A DNA stretch of 64,000 nt from Adiantum capillus-veneris (taxonomy: Eukaryota; Streptophyta; Polypodiopsida; Polypodiales; Pteridaceae): the NCBI GenBank assembly GCA_014529385.2, contig CM043963.1, positions 93,525,912 through 93,589,911 on the forward strand, in the 5' to 3' direction. Each line of letters starts with the position of its first letter. Positions within the stretch are counted from its first letter, which is position 1. The notes under the pieces are model-generated. The model made no database searches and was not told the origin of the DNA. It saw only the letters and a program-made list of their open reading frames with translations. The position numbers and the translations under genes were made by a program. This document shows positions 10,320-21,854 of this stretch, one piece after another.

Positions 10320-11010
10320 TGAAAGAAATGCAAAATACAATAAGGATCAAGTAGCAAGGTGAGTAGAGAGATATATGATGCAAAGTAGATTAGTGGAAAA
10401 TCAAAAACTTTAGATTAGCACACTATTACAAAGTGATGGCGTCATCCACCCATGCGCTCTCAAGGTAGAGCTTAGATGACAATTTAGACAACTAGAGCAA
10501 GTGGGAATACAAGGGACTAACAATCCTTCAACAAGGATGTGTTGTGTGTGTGTCAAGTGTGCACACCATTGTACCGAATTACTCATGAGAATTCCTCCTT
10601 GTATAGATGTAAGGGAGCCTCTAAACGCCCATGTGTAGCTGCCCTTAGATAGCCAAGTCCAAACAGGACTCTCCCATGCACCCATGTGTAACTTCTTTTG
10701 GGTAGACAAGTCCTCCTAGAACTCAACCACAAGCCAAAGAAATTTGACCACTAGACGGCCTTTTTCCAATTGTCTTCCGACCACCGTCCGGCCAAGATAT
10801 TTTGCCAAAAGTAATATTATGGAAAAGTCGGCCCTAAATTTTCTCCGTACCATCCACGATCACAAATAGAGATCTCATCGGTGTGCAAAGCTGGAATCCA
10901 CTAGATCTATATCTTTGCCATTGGATTCTCCTCATATGGGGGCCTTACAAACTATGCAACATATGTGGTGACAAAATTGAGAGAGGTGGGCATTGCAAGT
11001 ATACAAGTTT
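10320..11010 (-). repeat. Copia-2 5' LTR (about 690 bp)
   Basis: The inner end is fixed by the primer site at 10319. The outer end is near 11005-11012, judged by the match to the TGTTGG start of the 3' LTR copy and the switch to hAT coding sequence. It contains CCCATGTGTAGCTGCCC modules resembling those of the solo LTRs S1 and S2, so the two LTR families are related. Confidence 0.85.
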
Positions 11011-12194
11011 ACATCTTCGTTGACATCAAACACACCAACCATATCATCTACTTCATCCATATCAAAGCATTTTGAAGCTATCTCCCATTCTATATCATCG
11101 TCAACGTCATTGTCAACTTCTGCAGTAATAACTTCATGGGTTTGGAAGTTATCGTAGTGCTTTTGTATTTCTATTATTGCAATGTTCATTGGCTTATGGA
11201 TAAGTTTCATGATGCAAAAAACATACACCGAATCAGCAACTCGTTTAGGGTGAAGCCAGTTTTGTTTTTTGGTATGCATAAAGTTGAATGCCGACCAGTT
11301 TCTCTCACAGCTTCCACTTGATGTTGCAAATGATAAAACCCTTATTGCAATGTGTTGCAGCTCCACCATACTCCTTCCACCATAAAGGCACTTGTTTTGG
11401 AAATGGCATCTATATGGCATGGATCGTGAAACATACTAGGTCTATAGCATAATCAACTTGTTGATGAAATGCAACTTTTCCATCCTCCAATCCAAGAGTT
11501 GAGAGCACACTGTTTTGAAGTCGCTCATGTCTTCTTTGTTGGCTGATTGTTGATGCATTTGGAATTTAGGATCCAATACAAATACTGCACCCATGAAACG
11601 TCCTATGTAACTGCACCCATCGCTCATTGGTAGCTGCGATTATGCGAGAATTATGGCAGCTTTGTCCTTTGCACCAAATCCAATATGCTCTCTTACTTTG
11701 TGTAAGGCCTGTGACATATACCAATAAACTCGATCAAAGAGGAAAGAGTCTTTGTCAGCTATTTGCAAAAGATCTACAAATGGTTTTTCCAAAGTGACAG
11801 TCCTCTCTACATCATGCCAAAAAACTTGTGAGTTCACCGAATGCACACATCTTATAGCTGCTTCGTGAGAGCTAGGATACTTGTTGATCCATGCATCCCA
11901 TCGTCTATCAACTACAATTTCAGTCAAGGCCGGCTTCAGTTCTTGCAAGGTGTCAAGAATATAATATGTAGTAGCAAACGTTGTGGCATAAAATATTTGT
12001 AGAGTTTTATTGGGTGACTTTGTTCAAAAAAGAGCATAAGAAAATTGATGCTTTAGAGTCTGTTTTATGCAAAACATTTTACCAATGTCCTTCAAAAGAA
12101 AATTAACAGTATGAACTGCACACGGCACCCATGTAATCTCTAGGAACTTAACTTGGATAGTCCTTCCTGCACCTTTGTACTTGGATGCATTATC
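11011..12194 (-). pseudogene. hAT transposase, C-terminal half (DUF659-type)
   Basis: hAT transposases cut and paste DNA elements and dimerise through a C-terminal domain. From 12190 leftwards: ADNASKYKGAG, TWVPCAVHTVNFLLKDIGK, then (11640-11948) LTEIVVDRRWDAWINKYPSS, DLLQIADKDS and YWYMSQALHKVREHI. This is followed by FVLDPKF near 11560 and the dimerisation domain ATSSGSCERNWSAFNFMHTKK plus RVADSVYVFCIMKL (11200-11330), then an acidic tail. Frames change between these blocks. The 8.9-kb LTR element interrupts it at 12194, and Copia-2 cuts the tail at 11010. Confidence 0.85.
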
Positions 12195-12682
12195 TGCTAC
12201 AGACGGGAGCGCAGAAGACCTGCAAAATACATAAAAGTAGCACGTTGCAGACAGTAAAAAAATAAATCTACATACCTGCACAATCGTGTACGCGTATGCC
12301 ATTGTAAATCTGACATGAGAGAGGCAGAGAGCGTGACAGAGTAGAAGAGCACGTACAGACGCACCTCCTAAAGCAGAGTGCTACGCCGGTACGGTGAGAG
12401 AGAAGAGAGAAGAGGAAAGAAGAACAATGCAAGCACTGGGTGCAATCTCCCCCCCGTGCAAGAGTGACCATTTCCCTCTTGCACGTATATCATTTATAGA
12501 TTTCTTGAATGGTCAAATTGAGTACAAACTGGCCGGCCGATCATAAATGGCCAAAGCTCATAAAGAGCACTTGAATAATAAAATGTACAATATATATATA
12601 ATTCCATTTGCATAGGCCTAGCTCGGTCTAGTCTTTTTCACCTGTCAGCTGCAATAAATAATAAAATATCAATTCTATAACA
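12195..12682 (-). repeat. 3' LTR of the LARD-like element
   Basis: It is nearly identical to 20635-21125, with scattered single changes and a shorter TA run near 12590. It begins TGCTACAGAC and ends CTATAACA on the + strand. The weakly purine-rich AACGGAGAGGTA on the minus strand at 12683-12694 is in the polypurine-tract position. Confidence 0.92.
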
Positions 12683-13110
12683 TACCTCTCCGTTGGAAAG
12701 CAACTGTCCTCAGTTGCGAAGATAAGAATCTACAAACAATACTTGTCAAAAACAATGATTAGAAATTTGTGTCAAGTAGTAAAAGAAAAATCCATAAAAT
12801 TAGACAATATTGCATATGCATGCCGTCATCCACATACTACCTATTCTAGTGTCCCATACCACTAGAATAAGGAGTATATGTCATACCCTGATGACTCGGG
12901 ATATCATTGGTCACACTCATCATCAATCTCATAAATGTCAAGTCCTATCACATAAACACTATCGTGACAAAATAATCATCACATACGAAATTCCAATCCA
13001 ATTCCAATTCCACAATATAATCCAAATCCAAAATATCTTTCATTTTCTATACCCGGGTAACAAAATTATACCAGTTGCAGTGGTGGTCAACCACTACAGC
13101 ATGATTTTGT
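12683..13110. other. LARD interior, AT-rich, no recognised gene
   Basis: Beyond the polypurine tract I see only A/T-rich sequence and ACATA/CATCA-rich words. The open stretch at 12810-13112 is compositionally biased and looks like no known family. Confidence 0.7.
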
Positions 13111-13120
13111 GATTGGTGTT

Positions 13121-13320
13121 GCCTAAATCGGCGAATCTACACCAATAAGATTTGCTGCCTAAATCGGTGAATCTGCACTAATGCTGCCTAAATTGGCGGA
13201 TCTGCATTTTGTATAAGTTTAAAAATCATGAATCTGCAATTTATCAATGTGATGCCTAAATCGATGAATCTGCACTAGGATGAGCATTTACACACTGCCT
13301 AAACCGGCGAATCTGTGTGC
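13121..13320. repeat. Degenerate short repeat GCCTAAATCGGCGAATCTGC
   Basis: Five copies start at 13121, 13157, 13186, 13254 and 13297 at irregular spacing (29-68 bp), with one to four changes each. A sixth half-copy (ATGAATCTGC) lies near 13228. Confidence 0.85.
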
Positions 13321-14360
13321 TTGTGACCAATGAACTAGACAAGACATAAAGGAGAGAAAGAGACTATAGTTAATATGTTGTCGACACCACAGTGGAGTAT
13401 ATCACCAAAGGATTTACAAATGGTTGTGCACTATCCCAGAGTCCCTTAGCTTGCATGAGTAGCTGCATAGCTTACTGACAAATCATCTGAACAAAAATTT
13501 CTTTCAATACAATTAGAGGGCATGACCTTAGCAGTGTAAGAGAATATCATAAAATTGGATAAAATATGGTTAGGAGATTAGTACGAAAGCTGTAAAAATG
13601 AGTTTGCAAAATAAAGTAAAGAGATTACTTATCTGACGTCCTCGCATGATGGTCTGCATAACTTTTCTAAAAAACAAAGCACTAAAAACAATTGCTTGTT
13701 AAATTTAAGAAGGCGTTAAGAATTGCAGATTAAATTCATTAACATTTGAAACGCTATGAAGGAAAAATTCGATGCAAAGTTTGTTTGCCAAGAAAAGAGA
13801 ATGAAAGTAGACAATTTGAAGTACAAATGAGCGGATAATAGAGGTGTGAGCTAAATTGACAGGGTGGTTTGCAAGATTAGGATGATCAATGGATATCAGT
13901 CGTCAGAGAAAGTGAGGCCACACTCAATGTATGAATGTTAGGATAGGTCAAAAGCAGGTCTCCTAAAGTAGTTTACCTCAAATTCGGGTAGAGAGGTAAA
14001 TATCCTTTAGTAAACATAGTCTTTTGCGAAGAAGTATGGGAAACATTGGCAGTGATGTGATACATAAGCAAATAAATGGAACTATATCAAGTAATATGTA
14101 ACAAAAATTGCAATACCATTATACCATATGATGGAACAAAATAGAGCAATAAATTTGAAAATCTAATTCCATTACATCACTGTTTGTATATGTAATGGAA
14201 TTGGCTTATTTAACTTGAGAGTAGCGGAAATTAATGAGAGTACTTTTGAGAAATAACTATGTGAGCATAGCAGGTGAACATATTTGAAGATGGAAACATA
14301 ATCATAGCAATTAGTTAACTTGGCATGAACAATACTTTTGCAAGAGAGAGAATTTAGAGA
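13321..14360. other. LARD interior, no recognised gene
   Basis: AT-rich sequence without long ORFs, tandem repeats or motifs that I can name. Confidence 0.6.
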
Positions 14361-15715
14361 ACATGACAACAGTTGAGGACCGGATTTATGTGGAGCCGGT
14401 CCCCCGTCCAATAGGCATTTGTAGTATGATTTCTCCCATTAAGAGAGACTTGTTACAATACAGTCTTTGTGTTCCTTGTGACCTAGGTGATGCAATGAAG
14501 ATGGAAAGCTTCATGCATCACAAACATAACATAAACTTGAAGAAAGCTTTAACTATCCCAAGCCTCAGTCCCAAGACCTCAAACACCTTAGAAGGTGGAG
14601 AGAGCTAGCAGGGAATGAGGGTAGGGAAGAGGAAGAAGAAACATTTCGTAGGAGAAAGAATTGTTCCTCACTTATCATACTCTTGTTGCTAGCATACATA
14701 ATAGAATAGTAATGAAGAAGAAAGAGATGGAAAGCTTAAGTATTGAATCATGGCTCTTGGTTGGATTTGCACTCCATAGCCAAGAGTGTTGGTGTAGGCT
14801 CTCAACCTCTACTTGCTTGGAGAGGGAGATCTTGCATTTTGCATAGCACACAATGAGAGTGCTTGTGAGTGTGTGTGGGTGAGTATACCCCTCAAGCAAG
14901 CCCCCTCCTTGCTAGGTCGACCCCCCCTTCTAGCTCATAATTGAAGCTCATTGGCTCTTGCCAAGCCTAGCCAATCACAAGCTTGGGCCATTTCTAGCAT
15001 TAGGTGTAGGCTTGGGACAAGTGTCCCCCTTTCCCCTTTGAGAGAGAGGACTTGATAAATGCAAAAACAATTAGATAATTCAAATAATTTATCATTGGAC
15101 CCCTTTGAAGCTTAGCCAATAGGCTTCAAGCAACACATGAAGGTAACATGGGTAGGGACCTGACATGTGTCCTTGCTGCCTCTTCAAGTTGGGGCTTCCC
15201 TTGTGTGTGTGAGTGTGTGTTCTCTATCTAATCCCTAGGAAAAGGGCTCGCCCCCCTTCTTGTAGGGATTCTTTTGACTTTAGGTGTTCAAGCACCTTAC
15301 TCACCAAGCATGACAAAGCACTTGAACTAGGGGGTATTCCCACAAGCATCTCAGGCAAGCATGTCAAGGAACCTCAAGCACCTTAATCAAGCGGCAAGTC
15401 AAGCACCTCAAGCATGGATTAATTCAAGCACCTCAAGCACCTTAATCAATCACCTCAAGCAAGACAAGCACCTCAAGCACGACAAGCACCTCGAGCTTGG
15501 GCCGGGCTCCCACCTCAAGCTCAACCCTAGCTTACCTACGATCAAAGGACTTTTACACACATTATTGGAGGTCTTCAATGAAGCTAACCCTAAGGTCTTA
15601 TGCTCCATTGGTTAGCCTTGCTCTTTGATAGACCATCTCCCATTTGGGCCCCTTTACCATTGGCCCCGTGTTGAGATAGATCTATAAGCACATATCTATA
15701 TCTTAACACTTGTTC
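14361..15715. other. LARD interior with LTR-like composition and CAAGCACCTCAAG repeats
   Basis: It is richer in GC than its surroundings. A short hairpin GGACCGGATTT...GGAGCCGGTCC lies at 14377-14404. At 15335-15500 the words CAAGCACCTC and AAGCACCTTAATC repeat about ten times. At 15668-15709 GTGTTGAGATAGAT faces its complement ATCTATATCTTAACAC. These could be the ends or body of an older element captured in the interior. I could not define matching ends or a target duplication. Confidence 0.45.
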
Positions 15716-17478
15716 CTGTTTATTCTCCCACATTAAGTGATCAATTTAATATGAGAAAATCATTTGGGTTGGTTAGATATTAGATTTTATGACGGTATAT
15801 TACGCCATTAATTATGTATTGTAAGATTATAACCATTTGTAGTCTGGATAGTAGTCACTTTAAGTGTTGGTAGCTAGAAGTGGATATAGTTAGAGTTCTC
15901 ATATGGTCATGCGTGTAATACTTAGGCCTGATACATCTTGATCATGCACAAAATATTGAAGGTGAGGGAAAATACATCCCAATGACAAATAGCTAGCATG
16001 TAACAGATGCGATAGGACCGTAGTACATGAGCACCTCACACGACACCAAAACCATAAAAGAATTTTGACTATCAACGCTATATCCATTGCTTTATAAAAA
16101 TTTGAAACATGAAGAAAATAATCACGAGTCTCCTTTGAGAGAACCTAATAACTTAAGCCTTAACAAAAATTCGTTGTATTGTTGCACAATTTTGACCATG
16201 ATTCAGACATAAACTTCAAGCTATGAAAGTCGACCATATAGAACACTCACAGTAAGTATGTGTGTGTGTGTGGTTGTGGGTGTGGGTATGCATATATCAT
16301 CGGAAGTGACGCGTGAGTGTGTGGGGACGGCAAGAGGTCATCGACTTGCGAGGTTGGGGACAATCGAATACAAAAGTAGGGTCCGCAGCTCGGGTGTAGT
16401 ATTGATATCAATAGTGATCCAAAAGGTAAGGGGGAGAGAGATAGAAATGAATTGAAATGTTATATTAACCTTAACCACCATCAAAAGGCCATAATTATCT
16501 ATGAGACCAAATCCGTGTGATTGCTGAAAAGCTTTGTCAATGTCCATTGCAGTAAGTATCACCAGCTGGAACCCTTCCTTCAGCAAGGCTGCAAACGGTA
16601 CGAGAGACAAAGAGAGAGACTCCTAGCATGTGAAAGCCCTAGTTATGATCTCTCACTCTGTGTCTGTCCTAGTTCTTTGCTCGCATCTTGCGACCTTGCG
16701 TGAAATAGTACACAGAGGCCTTGAGTCCCGAACTAGAGCGCTGAGTCACGTAAGGAAGCGCTGTGAAAGCGGGCAAAGGGAGCTTGCAGGTCGTGAAGTT
16801 GAGGGTCATGGGAGGACAAATAAGTAGAGCATGAGCATGAAGCATGGCAGCTGCTGAGGTACTGAGCTTGTTGCCATATTGTAGGGGGTCAATGCGATCG
16901 GCAGCAACTGTTGCAAGCAACTAGATTACTTTGTTAGCTCAAGCTGAATTAAGTCAAGTCATGCTTCTTGTGGATCATCGGCTTCGTCAGGTATTTTGAT
17001 TGGAATGTTCTGCTGATTATTGGACATCTCCGGCGTCATGGGAGGGTGACAGGGATGGTGGCTCACATACTCAGAAAATGGCATCCACCTCTCTGGTGAT
17101 AGTAGATGAATCTAACTCTCCATTATGTGTCTGATCTTTGTGTGTCTATCCTCAAGCTTTTGCCTCAGGGGACCAAAACACACAGTTGTGTCAAAGTGAA
17201 GGTAATCATGTACTGCAAAGTGCCTCCCAAGGTTTTCCGAAAAAGCTCACTAATATAATATGGTGCCAAGGATCCCAAGATGTGCTCTTGGACACAGAAA
17301 AGGACCACGTCATGCACCGCAGCGTCATGTGATTGCGCTCCAGTCTGGCTCCTTACGCCAGTCATCATTGAGGAGATGCGGCACTGTCCGCTAGGGTAGG
17401 GTCGCCAAGGGGGTGGGGGGGGCACTCTTGTGTGGGCGGCAGAAGCAACAGACGAGGGGGAGAGGTTAGTGAAAGAAA

Positions 17479-17480
<2 letters not shown>
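15716..17480. other. LARD interior, no recognised gene
   Basis: It includes a TG-rich run at 16257-16288 and unrelated short ORFs. The stretch 16330-16610 has GTAAGG and TTGCAG signals like a small intron between open stretches, but neither side matches a family I know. Confidence 0.5.

Positions 17481-17481
<1 letters not shown>

Positions 17482-17539
<58 letters not shown>
17482..17539. repeat. (GA)n microsatellite
   Basis: An uninterrupted GA run of about 58 bases. It creates spurious Ser-Leu or Arg-Glu ORFs in other frames. Confidence 0.97.
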
Positions 17540-17541
<2 letters not shown>

Positions 17542-19083
17542 ACTAGACGGCTGTAGTTGATTATTTGCATGGGTAGGCACGTTGATGATGCAGCCAAAGT
17601 TGGTTTGTGCAGGAACACGCTCTATGGCGAGCTATGGGTACTAGCATGCGCATGGCAAAGGGCTAAAGCAAGGACGAAGACCTTGGGAGAGCATGTCGCG
17701 ACAGAAGTGTATGTCCAATGCGGTTTAATTGGTCAAAAAGGCCCAGAATGGTCCAGGTGGAAAAGCAGGTAAAGGTGCCCAAAATGTTGAGTTAGTGTTC
17801 TAGAATATAGTCTTTGAGATGCTCTATGGGCCCATCCAAAAGGCTCGTCAAATGGAGTCTCGATGTGAAAGTTATGATTGCCCGAAGATGGAATGCTTTG
17901 CAGATCCCCAATGGGCAGGGAAGGTATACACAGGTGGCCAAAACTGGGATCAGTGGATACATGCGTAAAGAAAGAGCTGTGGAGCATGCCGGTCTTTTCG
18001 GATTGCCCTTTGGAGCCCACACGGGAAAGTTATGGCTAGTTGAAAATTAGTCAGGGGTCGAGTGTGTGCCCACTTGGCAACATCAAAAGACACGCCATCC
18101 GATGGGTCTTGAGCTTCGATAGGTTCTAGAGGGTGGATCATGTTACGTGAAGTTTACGAAAAATTAACGGCTCAACAATCGGAGTTGCGATGATTGAGTT
18201 TCGCTAGGTGGGAATTTGACGACAATTGTCGGTAAGGCAACACCAGGTAATTTTCTTGATTTTTGCAACCCCGATTTGTGACCTCGGCAAGGTTCAATTG
18301 TGGCGTAGGTTGGCAAGTTCGGACTCCGGATCGGCAGCCTTTAGTATCTTTTGTATCTCGGGAATCAGTACACAGAGGACCGGTGATATGGGGAACGTGG
18401 GTTTAAAAAAACCCTTTGGTTACTATTTGTAAAGTCTAAATAAAGAGGGTGAAACTCCAAAGTTAAAAACAGAAAATGAAACAAAAGAAGCTTAAGTGAG
18501 AGTTGTACTCCAGCTGTCGCTGTGAAAGTCTCTTTGAAAAATTGAGGCTTGGTCTTAAGGAGGAAAAAAGAAAGAACACTTTTTTTTGGCCAAAGGGCGA
18601 AAGGGAGCAACGACTGCGCCGTCGTTGTCCCTTGGGGAAAAAAAAGATCAAGAGGGAAAGAAATAAGAGGAGGAACTTGGTTTTCTTTTAGGAAGAATGA
18701 GGGTTTTTTTTTGCAAGGGAATGAGACAAGCTTTCAAGGGTTCTTTGGCTTCGGCGGCTCAAGGGTTTTTCGGCTCATCGAGGAGGAAAGAGAGATCGAG
18801 GAGGAAAAGCTCTCGCGTGTGCGTGGCGGCAAGGAAGGAAACGAAGAATCTCCACCATCAAGATAGCATCAACGAAGGCTATCGAGGTTTGGTTTTTTTG
18901 GGGTGCTCGTCGAGGTTGTGCTGACGGAGCCGGTTGTACTAGATCATCTTGAGTAAAGTGAAGCAACATTGCCCGCTTCTTGGTGTCGATTCCCCCTTCC
19001 CTCCTACTCTCATCTTATGCTCTTGTGCAATTCGTGGTGTCGCGTATGAGTGTGTGCGTGCTTCGAGCCATCGGTGTATGAAT

Positions 19084-19086
<3 letters not shown>
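17540..19086. other. LARD interior, purine-rich, no recognised gene
   Basis: No protein family is recognisable. From about 18540 to 18860 the + strand is strongly purine-rich (GGAGGAAAG words), like an LTR-retrotransposon leader. A segment starting TGTTACGTGAAG at 18140 looks like an LTR start, but no matching end was found. Confidence 0.5.

Positions 19087-19126
<40 letters not shown>
19087..19126. repeat. (GA)n microsatellite
   Basis: A pure GA run of about 40 bases. Confidence 0.97.
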
Positions 19127-19128
<2 letters not shown>

Positions 19129-19722
19129 TCGTCTGTGCTGAAGGGCAAGGATTGAGCATGGGTGTGTTCGATTGTGGTACTGCCAAGGGTAGGTGTTATT
19201 AGGTGATGTGCAGGTGGAGCTCTACTAGCAAGTCGTGCGTGTTTCGAAGGTGTGTTTGAGACGATAGGGGTGTTGTGAGTGCCCTGAGCTATAGGGAGGC
19301 CTTCATTTGTGTGTTGGAAGTGTTCCCCATTCCCCCTCTCCAACGTTCTGGTGGTAGGGAGATAATTGCAGACCGAGAGGCAAGGAAGTGAGTGCGCTGG
19401 ATGGTTGCATGAAGGCGTAAAAGCAAACTAGGTGGCGGCTATGAGATAAGAAGCGAGTCGACAGAGAAGCGAGCAGTTACGTGGTTAGTAGTGGGGAAGT
19501 GGTTGCATGGAGCCGCAAAGGTTGGTGGGGGGTTGGTTGCGCAGTGTAGTGGTGCATGGGAGGAATTGTGGTGTTTGGTAGTTATAGTAGCCCTGGGGGG
19601 CATTGATTGGTTGAGAGTGCAGTGCAGCATGACCAGCTTCAGATAAGTGGAATAAAAAAGGGGCTAGGTAGGCTACGAAACTGATCCATCGCGTACTGCC
19701 AATGATGGCGGGTAGAGTAAGG

Positions 19723-19724
<2 letters not shown>

Positions 19725-19800
<76 letters not shown>
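19725..19800. repeat. (GA)n microsatellite
   Basis: A GA run of about 75 bases, the longest in the window. It is the third GA run within this element. Confidence 0.97.
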
Positions 19801-20030
19801 CAGAGAATCTGCATGGCATGCAGCACAGTTGCGCAAGAGAGAGAAGTCATGTTGCCGGCATGTCAGTCGTTGTTGGAGCGTCATGTCATGTGTGTGTCTT
19901 GACGTCATGTGATGATGGCATCGCTAGAAATCCAGTAGCTCAGCTACTGTTGGAGGCTCAAGTCATTGATGTTGAAAGTGGCAAAGGCCTCACGAGCAGG
20001 GGTGCGGGGCTCTAACTGTGCAACAGAGAG

Positions 20031-20075
20031 AAGTTTTTTTTTTCCTTCTTTTTCTTTTTTTTTTCTTTTTTTTGT
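20031..20075. repeat. T-rich tract
   Basis: A run of T broken by single C residues. On the minus strand this is an A/G-rich leader segment about 560 bp downstream of the primer site. Confidence 0.8.
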
Positions 20076-20622
20076 TAACCTTTGGAATCTCTTGGACTTG
20101 CGTCCCACTGATATCCTCTTGCTTATGGTACTTCGAGTTACCAAGGTCGTTGTCGGTCATTATCGAGGAGGGGTCGCTTGAGGGTACTCCATGCTATCAT
20201 AGCTTTTCTCCTATGATCATCCATGATTCTCAGAGGAATCTCGAATGTCTTTTGGAATTGCATCCCAAACAACGGAAGTTTTCCAATGATGCAAAACAAA
20301 ACGCTTCTTGTCTATGCCTTTTGTTTTATAATCAAGCTATGCTATGAGTTGTCCCACTACTTCTTTCCTCACAAGGTCTTCTTACTCGATCTACCCTAAT
20401 CTACATGAACAAAATTCTAATTGAATAAATGTTTGTTCACCTACTATCACACAGATCTTTCACTATTCTACTCTATGAAAAGATGAACACATAATTCTGT
20501 CAAGATTTATGTACAAAGATAGATCATAAGAATAAAAACTAAATCGACATTAAAAAAAAGGAACTTAGCTCTGCTATATTGATTGTCCTTAATTAAGCTC
20601 TCCATAATTGTGATTGTACTAG

Positions 20623-20634
20623 CTCTGATACCAC
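20623..20634 (-). promoter_or_regulatory. Primer binding site of the LARD-like element (initiator tRNA-Met)
   Basis: The minus strand reads TGGTATCAGAGC one base after the LTR end. This is the same copia-type site as in Copia-2. It proves that the right LTR is the 5' one. Confidence 0.9.
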
Positions 20635-21125
20635 TGCTACAGACCGGAGCGCAGAAGGCCTGCAAAATACATAAAAGTAACACGTTGCAGACAGTAAAAC
20701 AATAGATCTACATACCTGCACAATCGTGTACGCGTACGCCATAGTAAATGTGACATGAGAGAGGCAGAGAGCGAGACAGAGTAGAAGAGCACGTACAGAC
20801 GCACCTCCTAAAGCGGAGTGCTACGCCGGTACGGCGAGAGAGAAGAGGAAAGAGGAAAGAAGAACAATGCAAGCACTGGGTGCAATCTCCCCCCGTGCAA
20901 GAGTGACCATTTCCCTCTTGCACGTATTTCATTTATAGATTTCTTGAATGGTCAAATTGAGTACAAACTGGCCAGCCAATCATAAATGGCCAAAGCTCAT
21001 AAACAGCACTTGAATAATAAAATGTACAATATATATATATATATATCCATTTGCATAGGCCTAGCTCAGTCTAGTCTTTTCCACCTGTCAGCTGCAATAA
21101 ATAATAAAATATCAATTCTATAACA
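20635..21125 (-). repeat. 5' LTR of the LARD-like element
   Basis: It starts TGCTACAGACCGG and ends CTATAACA, followed by TTATC, the same five bases that precede the other LTR. Confidence 0.93.
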
Positions 21126-21854
21126 TTATCTGTGATGATTACCGTCACATGATTTGGCCCACTTGCCCTTGCTATTGTGTGCTCATATACCCTTGCTAGA
21201 TAGTTACACGTCTTCTCTTTCAATGAAGGTTCAATAGTTTATATGAACATCGATCCTCTAGCATTGATATGCATCACATTGATTAGCGACTTCTTTTGAC
21301 AATTAGTCCATCCATCTAATGCTATTGTGCAACTATATTCAGAAACAAAGTCCACCACCATGCGCTTGAGGATGGCTTCAATATTATCTTTTACTTTATC
21401 TAAGTACTATGTGTGCATCCTGTTGTAATCAAGAATCACAAACCCTTTTTTGGTTGTGCTCATCAAAGCATCTTGAAATATAGGGTTGCACATAGCATTA
21501 AATGGTACACCACAGGCCACAAAAGCTTCCATCCATTTCACGTGCAACTCAGCAACCACTGCTTATCTAATGCCTTGTAGAGCATCTCTCGATTAGATGA
21601 TGCTTTACTGGCTTTAGTTACGCTAGGGTGAGCTACTAACCTTGAAGTGTACCCATCAAGAGGAGTTGACTAAAGAGTAAGATTGTTTGCTTGCGTATAC
21701 ACATGCTTCATCTCCTCATTGGCAACAAACATTTCAACATCCGCTGGAACTTCTTTAGGAGCACCACCTTTATTTTTCACTTCAATAATCTTCTCTACCA
21801 CTGTGAGAGTAATTGGAAAATCAAACATAAATATCTTTTGACTGGGCTGTACAC
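21126..21854 (-). pseudogene. hAT transposase, N-terminal half (DUF659-type)
   Basis: On the minus strand, across stops, the sequence reads GPNHVTVII into the ADNASKYKGAG block of the other half once the 8.9-kb element is removed. Upstream are DGWTNCQKKSLINVMHINARGS (the DUF659 D-G-W-x-x block near 21310) and FVACGVPFNAMCNPIFQDAL near 21490-21530. Further right, PLDGYTSRLVAHPSVTKAS lies near 21600-21650. The 5' end is cut at 21854 by the Athila-A LTR, so any zinc-finger start lies beyond the right window edge. Confidence 0.8.

Larger units (their letters stand above)
5254..11010 (-). mobile_element. Copia-2, decayed Ty1/copia retrotransposon on the minus strand
   Basis: It reads right to left: 5' LTR (10320-11010), tRNA-Met primer site, gag, protease, integrase, RT, RNase H, polypurine tract, 3' LTR (5254-5504). 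Both LTRs share the block from ATTGTCTTCC to GGGCATTGCAA. The 3' LTR is cut short at 5254 where Copia-1 begins, and its missing part should lie left of the window. A solo LTR (8104-8864) interrupts the pre-integrase region. The right end abuts hAT transposase coding sequence, so Copia-2 inserted into that gene. Catalytic residues of integrase and RT are lost. Confidence 0.9.
12195..21125 (-). mobile_element. 8.9-kb non-coding LTR retrotransposon (LARD-like) with copia-type primer site
   Basis: Two LTRs of 488 and 491 bp (12195-12682, 20635-21125) begin TGCTACAGAC and end CTATAACA. A perfect 5-bp duplication TTATC flanks them (12190-12194, 21126-21130). The primer site beside the right LTR sets the orientation as minus. 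The 7.95-kb interior has no gag, protease, RT or integrase that I can recognise, only short chance ORFs, GA microsatellites and low-complexity stretches. It would depend on a related autonomous copia-type element for movement. It split the hAT gene, whose reading resumes beyond 21130. Confidence 0.92.

Noticed and set aside
14172-18050. Short ORFs in the LARD interior as host genes
   Set aside because: None has a recognisable motif or a consistent codon pattern, and they overlap on both strands at random.
19702-19902. ORFs of repeated Arg-Glu or Ser-Leu across GA runs (also at 17365, 18939 and 19639)
   Set aside because: They are pure products of (GA)n microsatellites and have no non-repeat conserved part.
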